Notes: a model not told the origin generated them from the letters alone. Counted from the stretch's first letter, positions 1 through 7,783 are shown. The stretch: 20,171 nt of DNA from Saprospiraceae bacterium (GCA_016787375.1 JAEUUM010000128.1:1-20171), one strand, 5' to 3'. Made by a program: numbers and translations.

Positions 1-2
1 TG

Positions 3-80
3 TATGTTTATTATGTTTTGGTTGAACTAAAGAATGGTAAACAGCGTTTGTTCAAAGTTGACTTAACATTATTAAGGTAA
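3..80 (+). CDS. 3' end of an unidentified upstream gene (partial)
   Basis: Reading frame 3 is open from the window edge to a TAA at 78-80 and encodes about 25 residues ending in FKVDLTLLR. The other two plus-strand frames stop within the first 30 bases, so this is the only frame that could carry a gene tail. The fragment is too short to assign to a family. A promoter-like box for the next gene begins about 50 bases further on, which fits a gene ending here. It could also be a chance open frame. Confidence 0.35.
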   Translation, partial: YVYYVLVELKNGKQRLFKVDLTLLR

Positions 81-130
81 TTTTAGAAAAAATAAATCAA
101 AAATTACTTTACAAAATATCTAATAAGTAT

Positions 131-138
131 TATCTTTG
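131..138 (+). promoter_or_regulatory. Bacteroidota -7 promoter box for rpmE2
   Basis: TATCTTTG matches the Bacteroidota primary sigma -7 consensus TAnnTTTG exactly and lies 22 bases before the rpmE2 start codon. The -33 region is weak (TTTAC around 108-112), as is common in this phylum. The implied leader is about 15-20 nt and has no Shine-Dalgarno sequence. The role is inferred from the motif match and its position. Confidence 0.55.
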
Positions 139-160
139 CGCCCTATTAAAGTAAATTAAA

Positions 161-412
161 ATGAAAAAAGATACTCATCCATCAAATTACAGATACGTAG
201 TATTCAAAGATGTATCAACAGACGATTCTTTTATTACTCGTTCTTGTATGAACTCAAGAGAGACTACTACATGGACAGACGGAAAAGAATATCCATTAAT
301 TAAGCTTGAAATCTCAGCACACTCTCACCCGTTCTTTACAGGTAAAATGAAGTTTGTAGATACAGCAGGTAGAATCGATAAGTTCAACAAAAAATACTCA
401 AAATTCGTTTAA
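161..412 (+). CDS. rpmE2: 50S ribosomal protein L31 type B
   Basis: This 83-residue protein begins MKKDTHPSNYRYVVFKDVST and contains SHPFFTGKMKFVDTAGRIDKF, the typical L31 signature. It has the length of the long (type B) form. L31 binds the large ribosomal subunit at the central protuberance and contributes to the intersubunit bridge. Only one Cys is present (in SCMNSRE), so the zinc-binding CxxC set of type A L31 is missing. This is the usual C-minus type B form, which in many bacteria is the zinc-independent paralogue. The gene is monocistronic: a TAnnTTTG box lies just upstream and a strong intrinsic terminator just downstream. Start and identity are both clear. Confidence 0.96.
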   Translation: MKKDTHPSNYRYVVFKDVSTDDSFITRSCMNSRETTTWTDGKEYPLIKLEISAHSHPFFTGKMKFVDTAGRIDKFNKKYSKFV

Positions 413-433
413 GTCGAAATTTTGGATTCAAAG

Positions 434-468
434 AAAGTCCTGTTGCCATTGCTGCAGGACTTTTTTTA
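434..468 (+). terminator. Rho-independent terminator after rpmE2
   Basis: A perfect 9-bp stem, AAAGTCCTG (434-442) with CAGGACTTT (455-463), encloses a 12-nt loop and runs directly into a T tract (461-467). It begins 21 bases after the rpmE2 stop, so it should separate rpmE2 from the next gene. The A tract on the left arm could also let it work weakly in the other direction. Confidence 0.85.
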
Positions 469-579
469 TTGGTTTATGGTTCCCTTACAGAATCTACCTC
501 TGATTCGAGAACTCAATGATTCCGAAATTTAGAATTTCCACATTTCCGCAGAAAATTTCCTCAACCAAACTAATAATTA

Positions 580-587
580 TAACTTTG
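580..587 (+). promoter_or_regulatory. -7 promoter box before the GlmU-like gene, inside a short inverted repeat
   Basis: TAACTTTG matches TAnnTTTG and ends 16 bases before the ATG at 604. Its first seven bases also form the left arm of a perfect 7-bp inverted repeat, TAACTTT (580-586) and AAAGTTA (593-599), with GGAGAT between the arms. If the box is the promoter, transcription would start close to the right arm and the leader would be very short. No convincing -33 element was seen. Confidence 0.45.
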
Positions 588-603
588 GAGATAAAGTTAA
601 ATT

Positions 604-1791
604 ATGCTAAATATACTGCTACTTGATACCCAAACTAGTCGCAATCTATTGCCGTTGACTTATTCACGTCCGGTAGGTGATCTTCGGATTGGGATATTAA
701 CGATTGCCGAAAAATGGCATAAATGGCTTGGGTCGTATCCCTCTTTTGTCACCTCTGAACACCTATCGCAAAAATTTACACAAATAACTGCCCCTGACAA
801 CTTATTGATTGACGGCTCATTGCTACCGGAAGCAAGTATTGTAGAAGCTATTTCAACATTGCCTATCAATACGATTTTAACTGTGAACGGTATTTTCATG
901 GCAGCTAGGTTTGATGCAACTTCTTTGTCAGTTTACCTAGATGGCAAAGAAAATTTTAACAAAAAAGACTATGGTTTAAATTATCAATCCATTTCCTCAA
1001 TTGCAGACATCATCAGATTTCAAGGTTCACAGATCACCTCTGACTTTGAATTATTGACCAAAAACAGAATTTCAGCTAAATTATCTGAAAGCAATCGAGT
1101 GATCGGGTCTGCAGAGAAAATATTTTTGGAACCTGGTGCCAAGGCGGAATGTGCAATTTTTAATACGGAAGCAGGCCCTGTTTATATTGGAAATGATTCT
1201 GAGATCATGGAAGGTTCAATAATCAGAGGGCCCTTCGGGATGGGTGAACATTCTATAGTAAAGATGGCAGCCAAAATATACCCGAATGTTAGTCTTGGAC
1301 CACATTGTAAGCTTGGCGGTGAAGCCGGCAACAGCATCTTGTATGGTTATAGCAACAAAGGTCATGATGGTTACCTGGGCGATTCTTACATAGGTGAATG
1401 GTGCAATCTGGGCGCAGACACCAACACCTCAAACCTGAAAAATAATTATGCTGAAGTTAAACTATGGAATTATTCCACAGGCAGGTTTGTTTTAACCGGA
1501 CTACAGTTTTGTGGCCTCATAATGGGCGACCATTCAAAGTCCGGTATCAACACCATGTTTAACACCGGAACAGTAGTTGGGATGTCATGCAACATATTTG
1601 GAGATGGTTACCCTCGTAATTTTATTCCTTCTTTTTCATGGGGAGGTGCGTCCGGACTCAGCAGTTTTGCTATAGAAAAAGCAATAGAAGCCTCAAATGC
1701 CATGATGGCTCGAAGAGGATTATCTTTAACCGAAATAGACAAAAATATTTTTCAATACGTTTGGGGAGCAGACAAAGAATGGAGAAAATAG
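604..1791 (+). CDS. GlmU-family sugar nucleotidyltransferase / acyltransferase (alternative Bacteroidota GlmU type)
   Basis: The 395-residue protein has the two-part layout of the Bacteroidota GlmU family. The N-terminal half resembles a nucleotidyltransferase but lacks the classical LxAGxGTRM loop and carries instead the family hallmark TYSRPVGDLRIG (residues 20-31). From about residue 165 there are hexapeptide repeats of a left-handed beta-helix. They include the stretch 253-282 with GHDGYLGD and NLGADTNTSNLKNNY, characteristic of the acetyltransferase half. By homology it would make UDP-N-acetylglucosamine (acetyl transfer to glucosamine-1-P plus uridylyl transfer) for cell-wall and surface polysaccharide synthesis in the cytoplasm. 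The exact sugar specificity cannot be read from the sequence. Its last 13 nt overlap the following methyltransferase gene, so the two are probably cotranscribed and translationally coupled. Confidence 0.85.
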   Translation: MLNILLLDTQTSRNLLPLTYSRPVGDLRIGILTIAEKWHKWLGSYPSFVTSEHLSQKFTQITAPDNLLIDGSLLPEASIVEAISTLPINTILTVNGIFMAARFDATSLSVYLDGKENFNKKDYGLNYQSISSIADIIRFQGSQITSDFELLTKNRISAKLSESNRVIGSAEKIFLEPGAKAECAIFNTEAGPVYIGNDSEIMEGSIIRGPFGMGEHSIVKMAAKIYPNVSLGPHCKLGGEAGNSILYGYSNKGHDGYLGDSYIGEWCNLGADTNTSNLKNNYAEVKLWNYSTGRFVLTGLQFCGLIMGDHSKSGINTMFNTGTVVGMSCNIFGDGYPRNFIPSFSWGGASGLSSFAIEKAIEASNAMMARRGLSLTEIDKNIFQYVWGADKEWRK

Positions 1792-2468
1792 CCATACCGA
1801 GTTGGAAAAAGTACTTCTCTTACATTTTCCCTATCAAGATTGAATCAAGTTCGTCGGTGTACAACCCATTGCTAGTGGTTAACTTGACAAAAGGCCGGCT
1901 TCAGTTGTTGACAGAAAATGCAATTTATTCCTATGATGATTTGTATGATAATTTTGATGCGGCATTTAGTCAACTCAATATTTCTGATGTAAAAGAGGTT
2001 TTGGTTCTAGGTTTGGGCTTGGGAAGTATCCCTTACCTGCTCGAAAAAAAATACAGGCTTCAAACAAATATAACTGCAATTGAAATAGACGAGGAAATCA
2101 TACACCTTGCCAGTAAATACAGTCTTCACAGGTTAAACAACCATATAGATTGTGTTTGTGCAGATGCTGAAATATTTCTTGAAAGCACCGATGAAAAATT
2201 TGACCTGATCTGCATGGATGTCTTTGAAGATGAGAGCATACCATCACAATTTCTTTCCTCGGATTTCCTTGAAATGATCAGAGAAAGGCTCAATCCAAAT
2301 GGAATTTTCCTGTTCAATCATTTGGCTACGACGGGTGCTGACAAAGATATTGCAAAAAAATATTTTGTTGATGTGTTCACTAAATCATTTCGAAATGCAA
2401 GCATAATACCTACCAATCACAACTTCATTTTGCTACAAGATTCTTCAAGATTGAAAGTTTTAATTTAA
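1779..2468 (+). CDS. Spermidine-synthase-like class I SAM-dependent methyltransferase
   Basis: The 229-residue protein has a Rossmann-type SAM-binding core. Motif I is VLVLGLGLGS (about 74-83), followed by AIEIDEEII (100-108) with the acidic ribose-binding residues, ADAEIF (128-133), and DLICMDVFED (142-151). This layout resembles spermidine synthase-fold proteins, but the paired aspartates expected for polyamine transfer are not clearly present. A generic methyltransferase label is therefore safer. The frame stays open further upstream (to 1638), but that part lies inside the GlmU-like gene. The ATG at 1779 is chosen because the family starts about there and GGGGAG sits 10 bases before it. 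The 13-nt overlap with the upstream stop suggests translational coupling. The substrate is unknown. Confidence 0.78.
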   Translation: MEKIAIPSWKKYFSYIFPIKIESSSSVYNPLLVVNLTKGRLQLLTENAIYSYDDLYDNFDAAFSQLNISDVKEVLVLGLGLGSIPYLLEKKYRLQTNITAIEIDEEIIHLASKYSLHRLNNHIDCVCADAEIFLESTDEKFDLICMDVFEDESIPSQFLSSDFLEMIRERLNPNGIFLFNHLATTGADKDIAKKYFVDVFTKSFRNASIIPTNHNFILLQDSSRLKVLI

Positions 2469-2610
2469 TCATCAAGATTTGCACTTGGTTATGAAAATTA
2501 AGTTAATGTTCTTTTATTTGGTTAATAGGCAAATAAAAATAATTAATCTATAATCTTTTTGTTATTTTAGCATCGACAAGCATTTAACTAACCAATCAAA
2601 CTATCAAACT

Positions 2611-2988
2611 ATGAATTCACTTATCGGTCTAGGAAAGTATTTATTTGCCATTCCAATGGCAATTTTTGGCGCAATGCACTTTATGGGTGCTGATGGAATG
2701 GCCGGCATGGTGCCAATTCCGGGTGGCGTCACCTGGGTTTATGTATCAGGGGTGGCTTTAATTTTAGCGGCTGTTGCAATTTTTTTGGGTAAAATGGACA
2801 AACTAGCTTGTGTATTATTGGCTGTTCTTTTGCTGTTATTTGTTGTTCTCATACATGTTCCGAATGCCATGAGTGCAGATGCAGCTACAAAACAAATGGG
2901 AATGATATCTGCTATGAAGGATTTGGCACTGTTGGGAGGAGCTCTGATGTGCGCAGCTCAAGCTCGAGACAATTCAATTATTGGTTAA
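2611..2988 (+). CDS. DoxX-family small integral membrane protein
   Basis: The 125-residue protein is very hydrophobic, with about four membrane-spanning segments (roughly 8-22, 40-59, 64-84 and 98-116). It has the sequence feel of the DoxX/DoxD-like superfamily: an N-terminal GLGKYLFAIPMAIFGAMHF helix with a His near its end, then a Gly/Pro loop (PIPGG) before the second helix. It should sit in the inner membrane. Members have been linked to redox processes or act as unassigned membrane proteins, and no specific reaction can be assigned here. The gene has about 140 nt of AT-rich sequence upstream with a poor -7 match (TATTTTAG, 2563-2570) and its own terminator, so it is probably monocistronic. 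Confidence 0.75.
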   Translation: MNSLIGLGKYLFAIPMAIFGAMHFMGADGMAGMVPIPGGVTWVYVSGVALILAAVAIFLGKMDKLACVLLAVLLLLFVVLIHVPNAMSADAATKQMGMISAMKDLALLGGALMCAAQARDNSIIG

Positions 2989-2999
2989 TAAGTTTTACT

Positions 3000-3031
3000 A
3001 AAAAACTCCGGTTTATAAGCCGGGGTTTTTT
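3000..3031 (+). terminator. Rho-independent terminator after the DoxX-like gene
   Basis: AAAAAACTCCGG (3000-3011) pairs with CCGGGGTTTTTT (3020-3031) with one T-G wobble. The helix can extend inward through TTTATAAG, leaving a tetraloop. It ends in a T run and begins 11 bases after the stop codon. The A and T tracts make it potentially bidirectional. The truA promoter box overlaps its last base. Confidence 0.85.
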
Positions 3032-3038
3032 AGTTTTG
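3031..3038 (+). promoter_or_regulatory. -7 promoter box immediately before truA
   Basis: TAGTTTTG is an exact TAnnTTTG match lying directly on the end of the preceding terminator. Only three bases separate it from the truA ATG at 3042. With the usual spacing, transcription would start at or within a few bases of the start codon, giving a leaderless or nearly leaderless mRNA. No clear -33 element is visible, so the assignment rests on motif and position. Confidence 0.5.
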
Positions 3039-3041
3039 TGC

Positions 3042-3806
3042 ATGAGGTATTTTTGCAGATTGAGCTATGATGGCACAAAATTCTATGGATGGCAACATCA
3101 ACCTGACAGACCTAATGTACAGGACACCATCGAACGGGCCTTCAAAACATTTTACAGGCAAGCTATTGCCGTGACTGGTTGTGGTCGTACCGATACAGGT
3201 GTGCATGCCCGAAATTATTTTCTGCATTTCGATATGGACACAGTTTTTAATCAAGACGATTTAAAGGGTTTAAATGCCATATTACCGAAAAGCATTGTGT
3301 TTCATGAAATTTTTCGGGTAAAAGATACTGCACATGCGAGGTACGATGCCTATTCAAGAAGTTATTCCTATTATTTTGAGGGAAAAAAAGACCCGTTTAC
3401 CATTCCCTTTAGTTTTCAGTATTACCAACTTCACCAGTTAGACCAAAATCTTATGCAACAAGCAGCTGCTCTCTTGCTTGAGTTTAGTGATTTTTCAAGT
3501 TTTTGCAAAACAAATAGCGGTGTTGAACAAAAAACATGCACCATTACCGAATCACGATGGGTTTTCGTTGAAGATAACTTATCAGCACAATTTCATATTA
3601 CTGCAAATAGATTTTTACGTGGAATGGTTCGTCTGATCGTTGGGATGTGTATGAACGTAGGTGCCGGTAAGTTGTCATTAGATACAGTAAGAAATTGCTT
3701 GAAACAGAAAATTCCCATGCCGGTGCAATGGAGCGTGCCTGCATCAGGATTGTTTTTAGAGCAAATAAAATATCCGGACGAAATTTACCTTTCATCAAAG
3801 AAATAA
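3042..3806 (+). CDS. truA: tRNA pseudouridine(38-40) synthase TruA
   Basis: The 254-residue protein has the usual TruA length. It starts MRYFCRLSYDGTKFYGWQ and contains the catalytic motif GCGRTDTGVHA (residues 46-56), with Asp51 as the nucleophile expected to isomerise uridines 38-40 in the tRNA anticodon arm. Further family blocks are the substrate-binding RYDAYSRSYSYYF stretch, DFSSFCKTNS, and the C-terminal FLRGMVRLIVGMCMNVGAGK. The frame remains open upstream to 2808, but that part overlaps the DoxX-like gene and a terminator. The ATG at 3042 gives the canonical N-terminus. The next gene begins six bases after its stop, so the two are likely cotranscribed. Confidence 0.96.
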   Translation: MRYFCRLSYDGTKFYGWQHQPDRPNVQDTIERAFKTFYRQAIAVTGCGRTDTGVHARNYFLHFDMDTVFNQDDLKGLNAILPKSIVFHEIFRVKDTAHARYDAYSRSYSYYFEGKKDPFTIPFSFQYYQLHQLDQNLMQQAAALLLEFSDFSSFCKTNSGVEQKTCTITESRWVFVEDNLSAQFHITANRFLRGMVRLIVGMCMNVGAGKLSLDTVRNCLKQKIPMPVQWSVPASGLFLEQIKYPDEIYLSSKK

Positions 3807-3812
3807 ACTTTG

Positions 3813-4328
3813 ATGACACAAGAAAATAATGTAAAATTTACCTCCCAAATCGGTGTTTTGGAATACTTGATTGGAATGAATTATGTATTGATACCGCAAT
3901 CTGTCATTGAAAAATTAGGAGGAAAATTTAAATTAAGGTTATGGTGTTCAATTAATGAAAATGATGCATTTCAATGCGGATTGGTCGCCTTGGGTCAAGG
4001 TGATGGCTATATATCGGTCAACAAAAAACGAATGAATGCCTATAAACTAAAGCCGGGTGATGATGTTTCAGTCAGCTTGTCTCTGGATAATAGCGATTAC
4101 GGAATGCCTGTACCAGCTGAACTTGAAGAACTTTTCATGCAAGACCCTGAAGGTTACAGACGATTTAAACTGCTCAACCCCGGTAAGCAACGGTACGTCA
4201 TCCACTATGTTAATTCAGTAAAATCAACTGAACTGCGTTTAGATCGGGCAATTATGTTAATCAATAACCTTAAAACCCTTCGAGAGGGTAAAGAAAGCTT
4301 TCGAGGCATACTTGGGCTTGAATCATAA
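3813..4328 (+). CDS. YdeI/OmdA-type protein with N-terminal DUF1905 domain
   Basis: The 171-residue soluble protein has a DUF1905-like beta-barrel N-terminal half. It contains YVLIPQSVIEKLGG, a later GYISVNKKRMNAYKLKPGD block typical of the family, and VSVSLSLDNSDYGMPVP at the domain end. The C-terminal part (about 100-171) resembles the YdeI/OmpD-associated (bacteriocin-protection) domain: PAELEELF, a linker, then RRFKLLNPGKQRYVIHYVNS and a helical LDRAIMLINNLK. The function of these proteins is poorly defined. Start choice: a TTG at 3810 is in frame directly before ATG 3813, and ATG is preferred. The gene lies six bases after truA and 37 bases before a DUF1801 gene, so a small transcription unit is likely. 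Confidence 0.75.
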   Translation: MTQENNVKFTSQIGVLEYLIGMNYVLIPQSVIEKLGGKFKLRLWCSINENDAFQCGLVALGQGDGYISVNKKRMNAYKLKPGDDVSVSLSLDNSDYGMPVPAELEELFMQDPEGYRRFKLLNPGKQRYVIHYVNSVKSTELRLDRAIMLINNLKTLREGKESFRGILGLES

Positions 4329-4365
4329 TACTTATCCATTTTAAAAATGCCTATTTTTCCTGCTG

Positions 4366-4806
4366 ATGAAAACGAATATCCAAAAACAAATCGAAAAGTA
4401 TTTAGAAAGTCTGCCTGAAACTAAAAGAAATGATATGCTGAATATACAGCAAATCATTCTTAACATTATGCCTGATTGCAAAATATGGTTCTTAGATGGT
4501 AAAAACGATGCAGGTAAAACAATTTCTAACCCGAATATTGGATATGGCAGCTACCTCATTAAATATGCTGATGGAAAAACCAGGGAATTTTATCAAATTG
4601 GTTTAAGTGGGAACAAAACCGGAATCTCTGTTTATATCCTGGGTATTGCTGATAAAAATTATCTGAAAGACAACTATGCCCAAAAACTCGGCAAGGCAAG
4701 TGTTACCGGTTATTGTATAAAATTTAAAACACTTCTTGAAATAAATATTGATGTGCTTGAAGATGCGATCCGCAATGGTGTTGAGATTTCATCAGAAAAG
4801 TCTTGA
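4366..4806 (+). CDS. DUF1801 (YdhG-like) domain protein
   Basis: The 146-residue protein opens with a helical IQKQIEKYLESLPETKRNDM segment followed by IQQIILNIMPDCKIWF. This is the typical beginning of DUF1801 proteins, whose fold is shared with YdhG/YjbR/CyaY-like small domains. The middle (YGSYLIKYADGKTREFYQIG, then SVYILG) and the C-terminal KFKTLLEINIDVLEDAIRNG helix fit the same family. No catalytic residues are recognised and the biochemical role is unknown. A near-match promoter box (TATTTTTC, 4352-4359) lies just before the start, so it may have its own promoter as well as read-through from the YdeI-type gene. It converges with the SNF2 helicase gene. Confidence 0.75.
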   Translation: MKTNIQKQIEKYLESLPETKRNDMLNIQQIILNIMPDCKIWFLDGKNDAGKTISNPNIGYGSYLIKYADGKTREFYQIGLSGNKTGISVYILGIADKNYLKDNYAQKLGKASVTGYCIKFKTLLEINIDVLEDAIRNGVEISSEKS

Positions 4807-4825
4807 ATCAATATCAGTGAATTTC

Positions 4826-4859
4826 AAAAACAGGCTTGTGTTAAAATCAATCTCAAGCC
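4826..4859 (-). terminator. Weak possible terminator for the SNF2 helicase gene
   Basis: GGCTTG (4833-4838) and CAAGCC (4854-4859) form a 6-bp inverted repeat with a 15-nt loop. On the minus strand it is followed by TGTTTTTG. It lies 15 bases beyond the helicase stop. The stem is short, the loop large and the T run interrupted, so it may be inactive. Confidence 0.3.
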
Positions 4860-4873
4860 AAGATTTCATCAAA

Positions 4874-7783
4874 TCAATCCACCAAACCGACCAAATCCTC
4901 TTTGCTTAACGCAAAGAAAAACTCATCTTCCTGCACAATACTTTCTGCTAATATTCTTTTCTTTTGTTGAAGTTCAAGAATTTTTTCTTCTATGGTATTC
5001 TTGGTAATAAATCTGATGGCAGTAACGTTTTTATGTTGACCAATCCGATGTGCGCGAGCTATTGCTTGTTGCTCGGCAGCAGGGTTCCACCAAGGGTCTA
5101 TCAGGAACACGTATTCAGCAGCGGTTAGGTTCAAGCCCACCCCACCGGCTTTTAGCGATAGAAAAAACCATGGAATATTTTTTTCCTGAAAATTCTCAAC
5201 TTGCTGTTTTCTTTGAGATTGGGCCAATTCGCCGGTTAATTTGCTGTAAGGCACATTGTTTTGGTCTGCCCATACAAAGTATTTTTCAAGATGCCGCACA
5301 TACGATGAAAACACCAAAACCTTTTCATCACTTTGTCTGGCATTTTCCAGAAAATAGATCAACTCTTCAAATTTGCCTGAACTTATTTCAGCGTACTCAG
5401 ATATCATAGCAGGATGTGAGGCAATTTGGCGAAGACGCTGCAGTGAGTTTAATATTTGAATCTTTTCCTGGCCACCGCCCTCCAGTTCAGCCAAAATAAT
5501 CATGTTGCGAACCTTCGATTTTTCCTTTTCGTAAACATCTGCTTGTTCATCGGTCATTTCACAATAATGAACAAACTCTGTAAGCTCAGGTAGGTCAGGT
5601 GCCACAGATTTTTTTGTTCTTCTGAGAATAAAGGGTTTTACAACTCGGAGTAGTTCCTCTTTTTTGACTTCATCATTTTCTTTTTCAATTGGCACCTGAA
5701 AGGCCTTTTTGAAGGCAGTAGCACTGCCCAGAATACCGGGGTTAATAAATTGCATTTGTGACCAAAGATCTGACAAGCTATTTTCGATTGGTGTGCCACT
5801 CAACGTCAACCGGAAAGGGGCAGAAATTCGGTTCACAGCTTCGAACATTTTACTACTCTTGTTTTTAATCTGTTGACTTTCATCCAATATAACTGCGTCA
5901 AATTCTATTGTTGCCAAAAAATCTATGTCTCTAACTAAAATATGATATGTGGTGATGATTACTTCAAAAACTTCGATGAGTCTGGAAGATCGATGCCTTT
6001 CACTTCCTGCATGAACATATCTCGATAACTTTGGAGCAAACTTATTCAGCTCAATTACCCAGTTAAAAACAAGTGAGGAAGGTAAAACAATCAAGGTTCG
6101 AATCTTCGGATTGATTGTTGCTGAAAACAGATCCAGTTGACCAGATACACTGCTTTGCTGTACACTTCCTGATTTATTTGCTTGAATGTGCAACAGCAAA
6201 GCAATTGATTGCAGGGTTTTACCTAAGCCCATGTCATCTGCCAAACAAGCGCCTAGATTATTTTCATAAAGATTAGCCAGCCATTGGAATCCGTAAATCT
6301 GGTAGGGTCTGAGCGTAGCTTGCAATGCCTCGGGCACAGGAATCAATGAGGATTGATTTTCAACTTCAACAGAAACAATATCATCAACCATACCATCAAT
6401 CAGTCCCTTTTGAGCTTTTGTTAGCCTGAAATTTTGGCCGTTGTCGGCACTAAGGTGTACCAGTGATGCATATTTTTCAAACCATGCCACCGGAATAATA
6501 AAAATTGAACCATCCGGCATTTCAAAAAGCCTGTCATCATTTTTTATGTTGTTAATAAGCTTCTTAAAAGGAAATGAAAATTCGCCAACCTTTATTTGAA
6601 TATCAACATCAAACCAATCATTTGACTCTTTAACAACGGAGTCAATAAAATATGGCTCCATATTAACTGACTTGTCATTAAAATAAAAATTAGCCAAAAC
6701 GAATCCGAGTGATTCAAAATGCGATTTGCGGTTTCTGAACCAGTCACATGCATCCATCCAGTTTTCTGCCACATAATGTGGAATGGCAAATAACTTGCTG
6801 GTTGTCTTTTCAAGTTCGCAACCATTGAGCCGCTCTACGAAACCCAATTCCTGCTCACCATTTCTTACATAATGTTTTATGCTTATGTTGCCATCAGCAT
6901 CTATTTCCATTTTTTTTCGTTCAGGCTGAATGCTGTTGAAATCAAATTTTTCAGCACCGTAATTGAATGCAGGTTTGATTACATACTTCCCATCAAAGAT
7001 GCTCTCTACCAATTGAAGTTCAGCATGACTTATGTTGTTAATTTTAAAAATCTCAAAACCGGAAGCATCTATATCAACCGTAGAGTCCAATTTCAAAACA
7101 AAGGATTTAAAATATGTTGCCACCAGATTGTCGGGCACAGTTACTTCATTTTTACTCGTAAAAGGCAGTATCATATTGCCGTTTATGCCATTGAAATGAT
7201 AAAGTTTTTTATTAATGATTACCCATGCAGGGTTATTACAAATGACTTTTGTGTTGGATTGAGTTAAAATTATCTGTTCAGAATTGCAATACAACTTTAA
7301 TTTGTACAACACAGCAGTTGCCGTTTTATGAAGTTCAATTTTGATGTGATTTAAGCATTTTGAAACTTCAACCAGGTGATCTACGATATAGCCATCTCGT
7401 GCGATTTGAAGGCACAGCAATATCTGATTTTGGCAAATGAATTCAAGAATTGTATGTATTCTTTTTTCGATGAAATTTTTAATAACTACCTTAATTTTTT
7501 CATCCTTGAAAATCGTCTCAAGCTTGTTTCCACCCTTAATCTTTGATCCAAATTTTAAAACTAACTGCTCATCCGATATTTCATCCATTGCCTGAAAAAT
7601 CTTCCGCAATGAGGCTTCATCCCCGAGTTCAAATTCATGGAAATTATTAAGGTAAATCTTTTGGGAGACGGTTTTAACTTTCCCATAATCAGCCAATGGT
7701 GCCACCCAGGCAGTAATGGTATTACCTGCATAACCGTGACTTTCTATACTAAAAACCAACTTGTATTGGGTACTTTGTGCCAT
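4874..7783 (-). CDS. SNF2-family DNA-dependent ATPase / helicase-like protein
   Basis: The 969-residue protein carries a complete SNF2 core in its C-terminal half. The Walker A motif is DDMGLGKT (about residues 515-523). The Walker B/DEAH-box position is ILDESQ (about 632-636, a DESQ variant), followed by LSGTPIENSLSDLWS. The helicase C domain has VLVFSSYVRHLE, GGVGLNLT, DPWWNPA and the arginine-finger motif ARAHRIGQ (about 907-914). SNF2 proteins use ATP to translocate along double-stranded DNA and remodel protein-DNA complexes; bacterial members are linked to transcription recycling or repair. The N-terminal 490 residues are divergent and I recognise no zinc-finger SWIM motif in them. The ATG at 7781-7783 gives MAQSTQYKLV; no Shine-Dalgarno is seen. 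The gene stands alone between convergent and tandem neighbours. Confidence 0.92.
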   Translation of the reverse strand: MAQSTQYKLVFSIESHGYAGNTITAWVAPLADYGKVKTVSQKIYLNNFHEFELGDEASLRKIFQAMDEISDEQLVLKFGSKIKGGNKLETIFKDEKIKVVIKNFIEKRIHTILEFICQNQILLCLQIARDGYIVDHLVEVSKCLNHIKIELHKTATAVLYKLKLYCNSEQIILTQSNTKVICNNPAWVIINKKLYHFNGINGNMILPFTSKNEVTVPDNLVATYFKSFVLKLDSTVDIDASGFEIFKINNISHAELQLVESIFDGKYVIKPAFNYGAEKFDFNSIQPERKKMEIDADGNISIKHYVRNGEQELGFVERLNGCELEKTTSKLFAIPHYVAENWMDACDWFRNRKSHFESLGFVLANFYFNDKSVNMEPYFIDSVVKESNDWFDVDIQIKVGEFSFPFKKLINNIKNDDRLFEMPDGSIFIIPVAWFEKYASLVHLSADNGQNFRLTKAQKGLIDGMVDDIVSVEVENQSSLIPVPEALQATLRPYQIYGFQWLANLYENNLGACLADDMGLGKTLQSIALLLHIQANKSGSVQQSSVSGQLDLFSATINPKIRTLIVLPSSLVFNWVIELNKFAPKLSRYVHAGSERHRSSRLIEVFEVIITTYHILVRDIDFLATIEFDAVILDESQQIKNKSSKMFEAVNRISAPFRLTLSGTPIENSLSDLWSQMQFINPGILGSATAFKKAFQVPIEKENDEVKKEELLRVVKPFILRRTKKSVAPDLPELTEFVHYCEMTDEQADVYEKEKSKVRNMIILAELEGGGQEKIQILNSLQRLRQIASHPAMISEYAEISSGKFEELIYFLENARQSDEKVLVFSSYVRHLEKYFVWADQNNVPYSKLTGELAQSQRKQQVENFQEKNIPWFFLSLKAGGVGLNLTAAEYVFLIDPWWNPAAEQQAIARAHRIGQHKNVTAIRFITKNTIEEKILELQQKKRILAESIVQEDEFFFALSKEDLVGLVD

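Noticed and set aside
1638..1778. Upstream extension of the methyltransferase frame
   Set aside because: It overlaps the well-supported GlmU-like coding sequence in another frame and adds no methyltransferase sequence; ATG 1779 fits the family start.
2808..3041. Open frame extending truA upstream by 78 codons
   Set aside because: It lies over the DoxX-like gene and a strong terminator, and the canonical TruA N-terminus begins at the ATG at 3042.
4874..7783. SNF2 helicase as part of a phage-defence system
   Set aside because: No methyltransferase, nuclease, PLD or other defence partner is adjacent; neighbours are a DUF1801 gene and lipoprotein genes.
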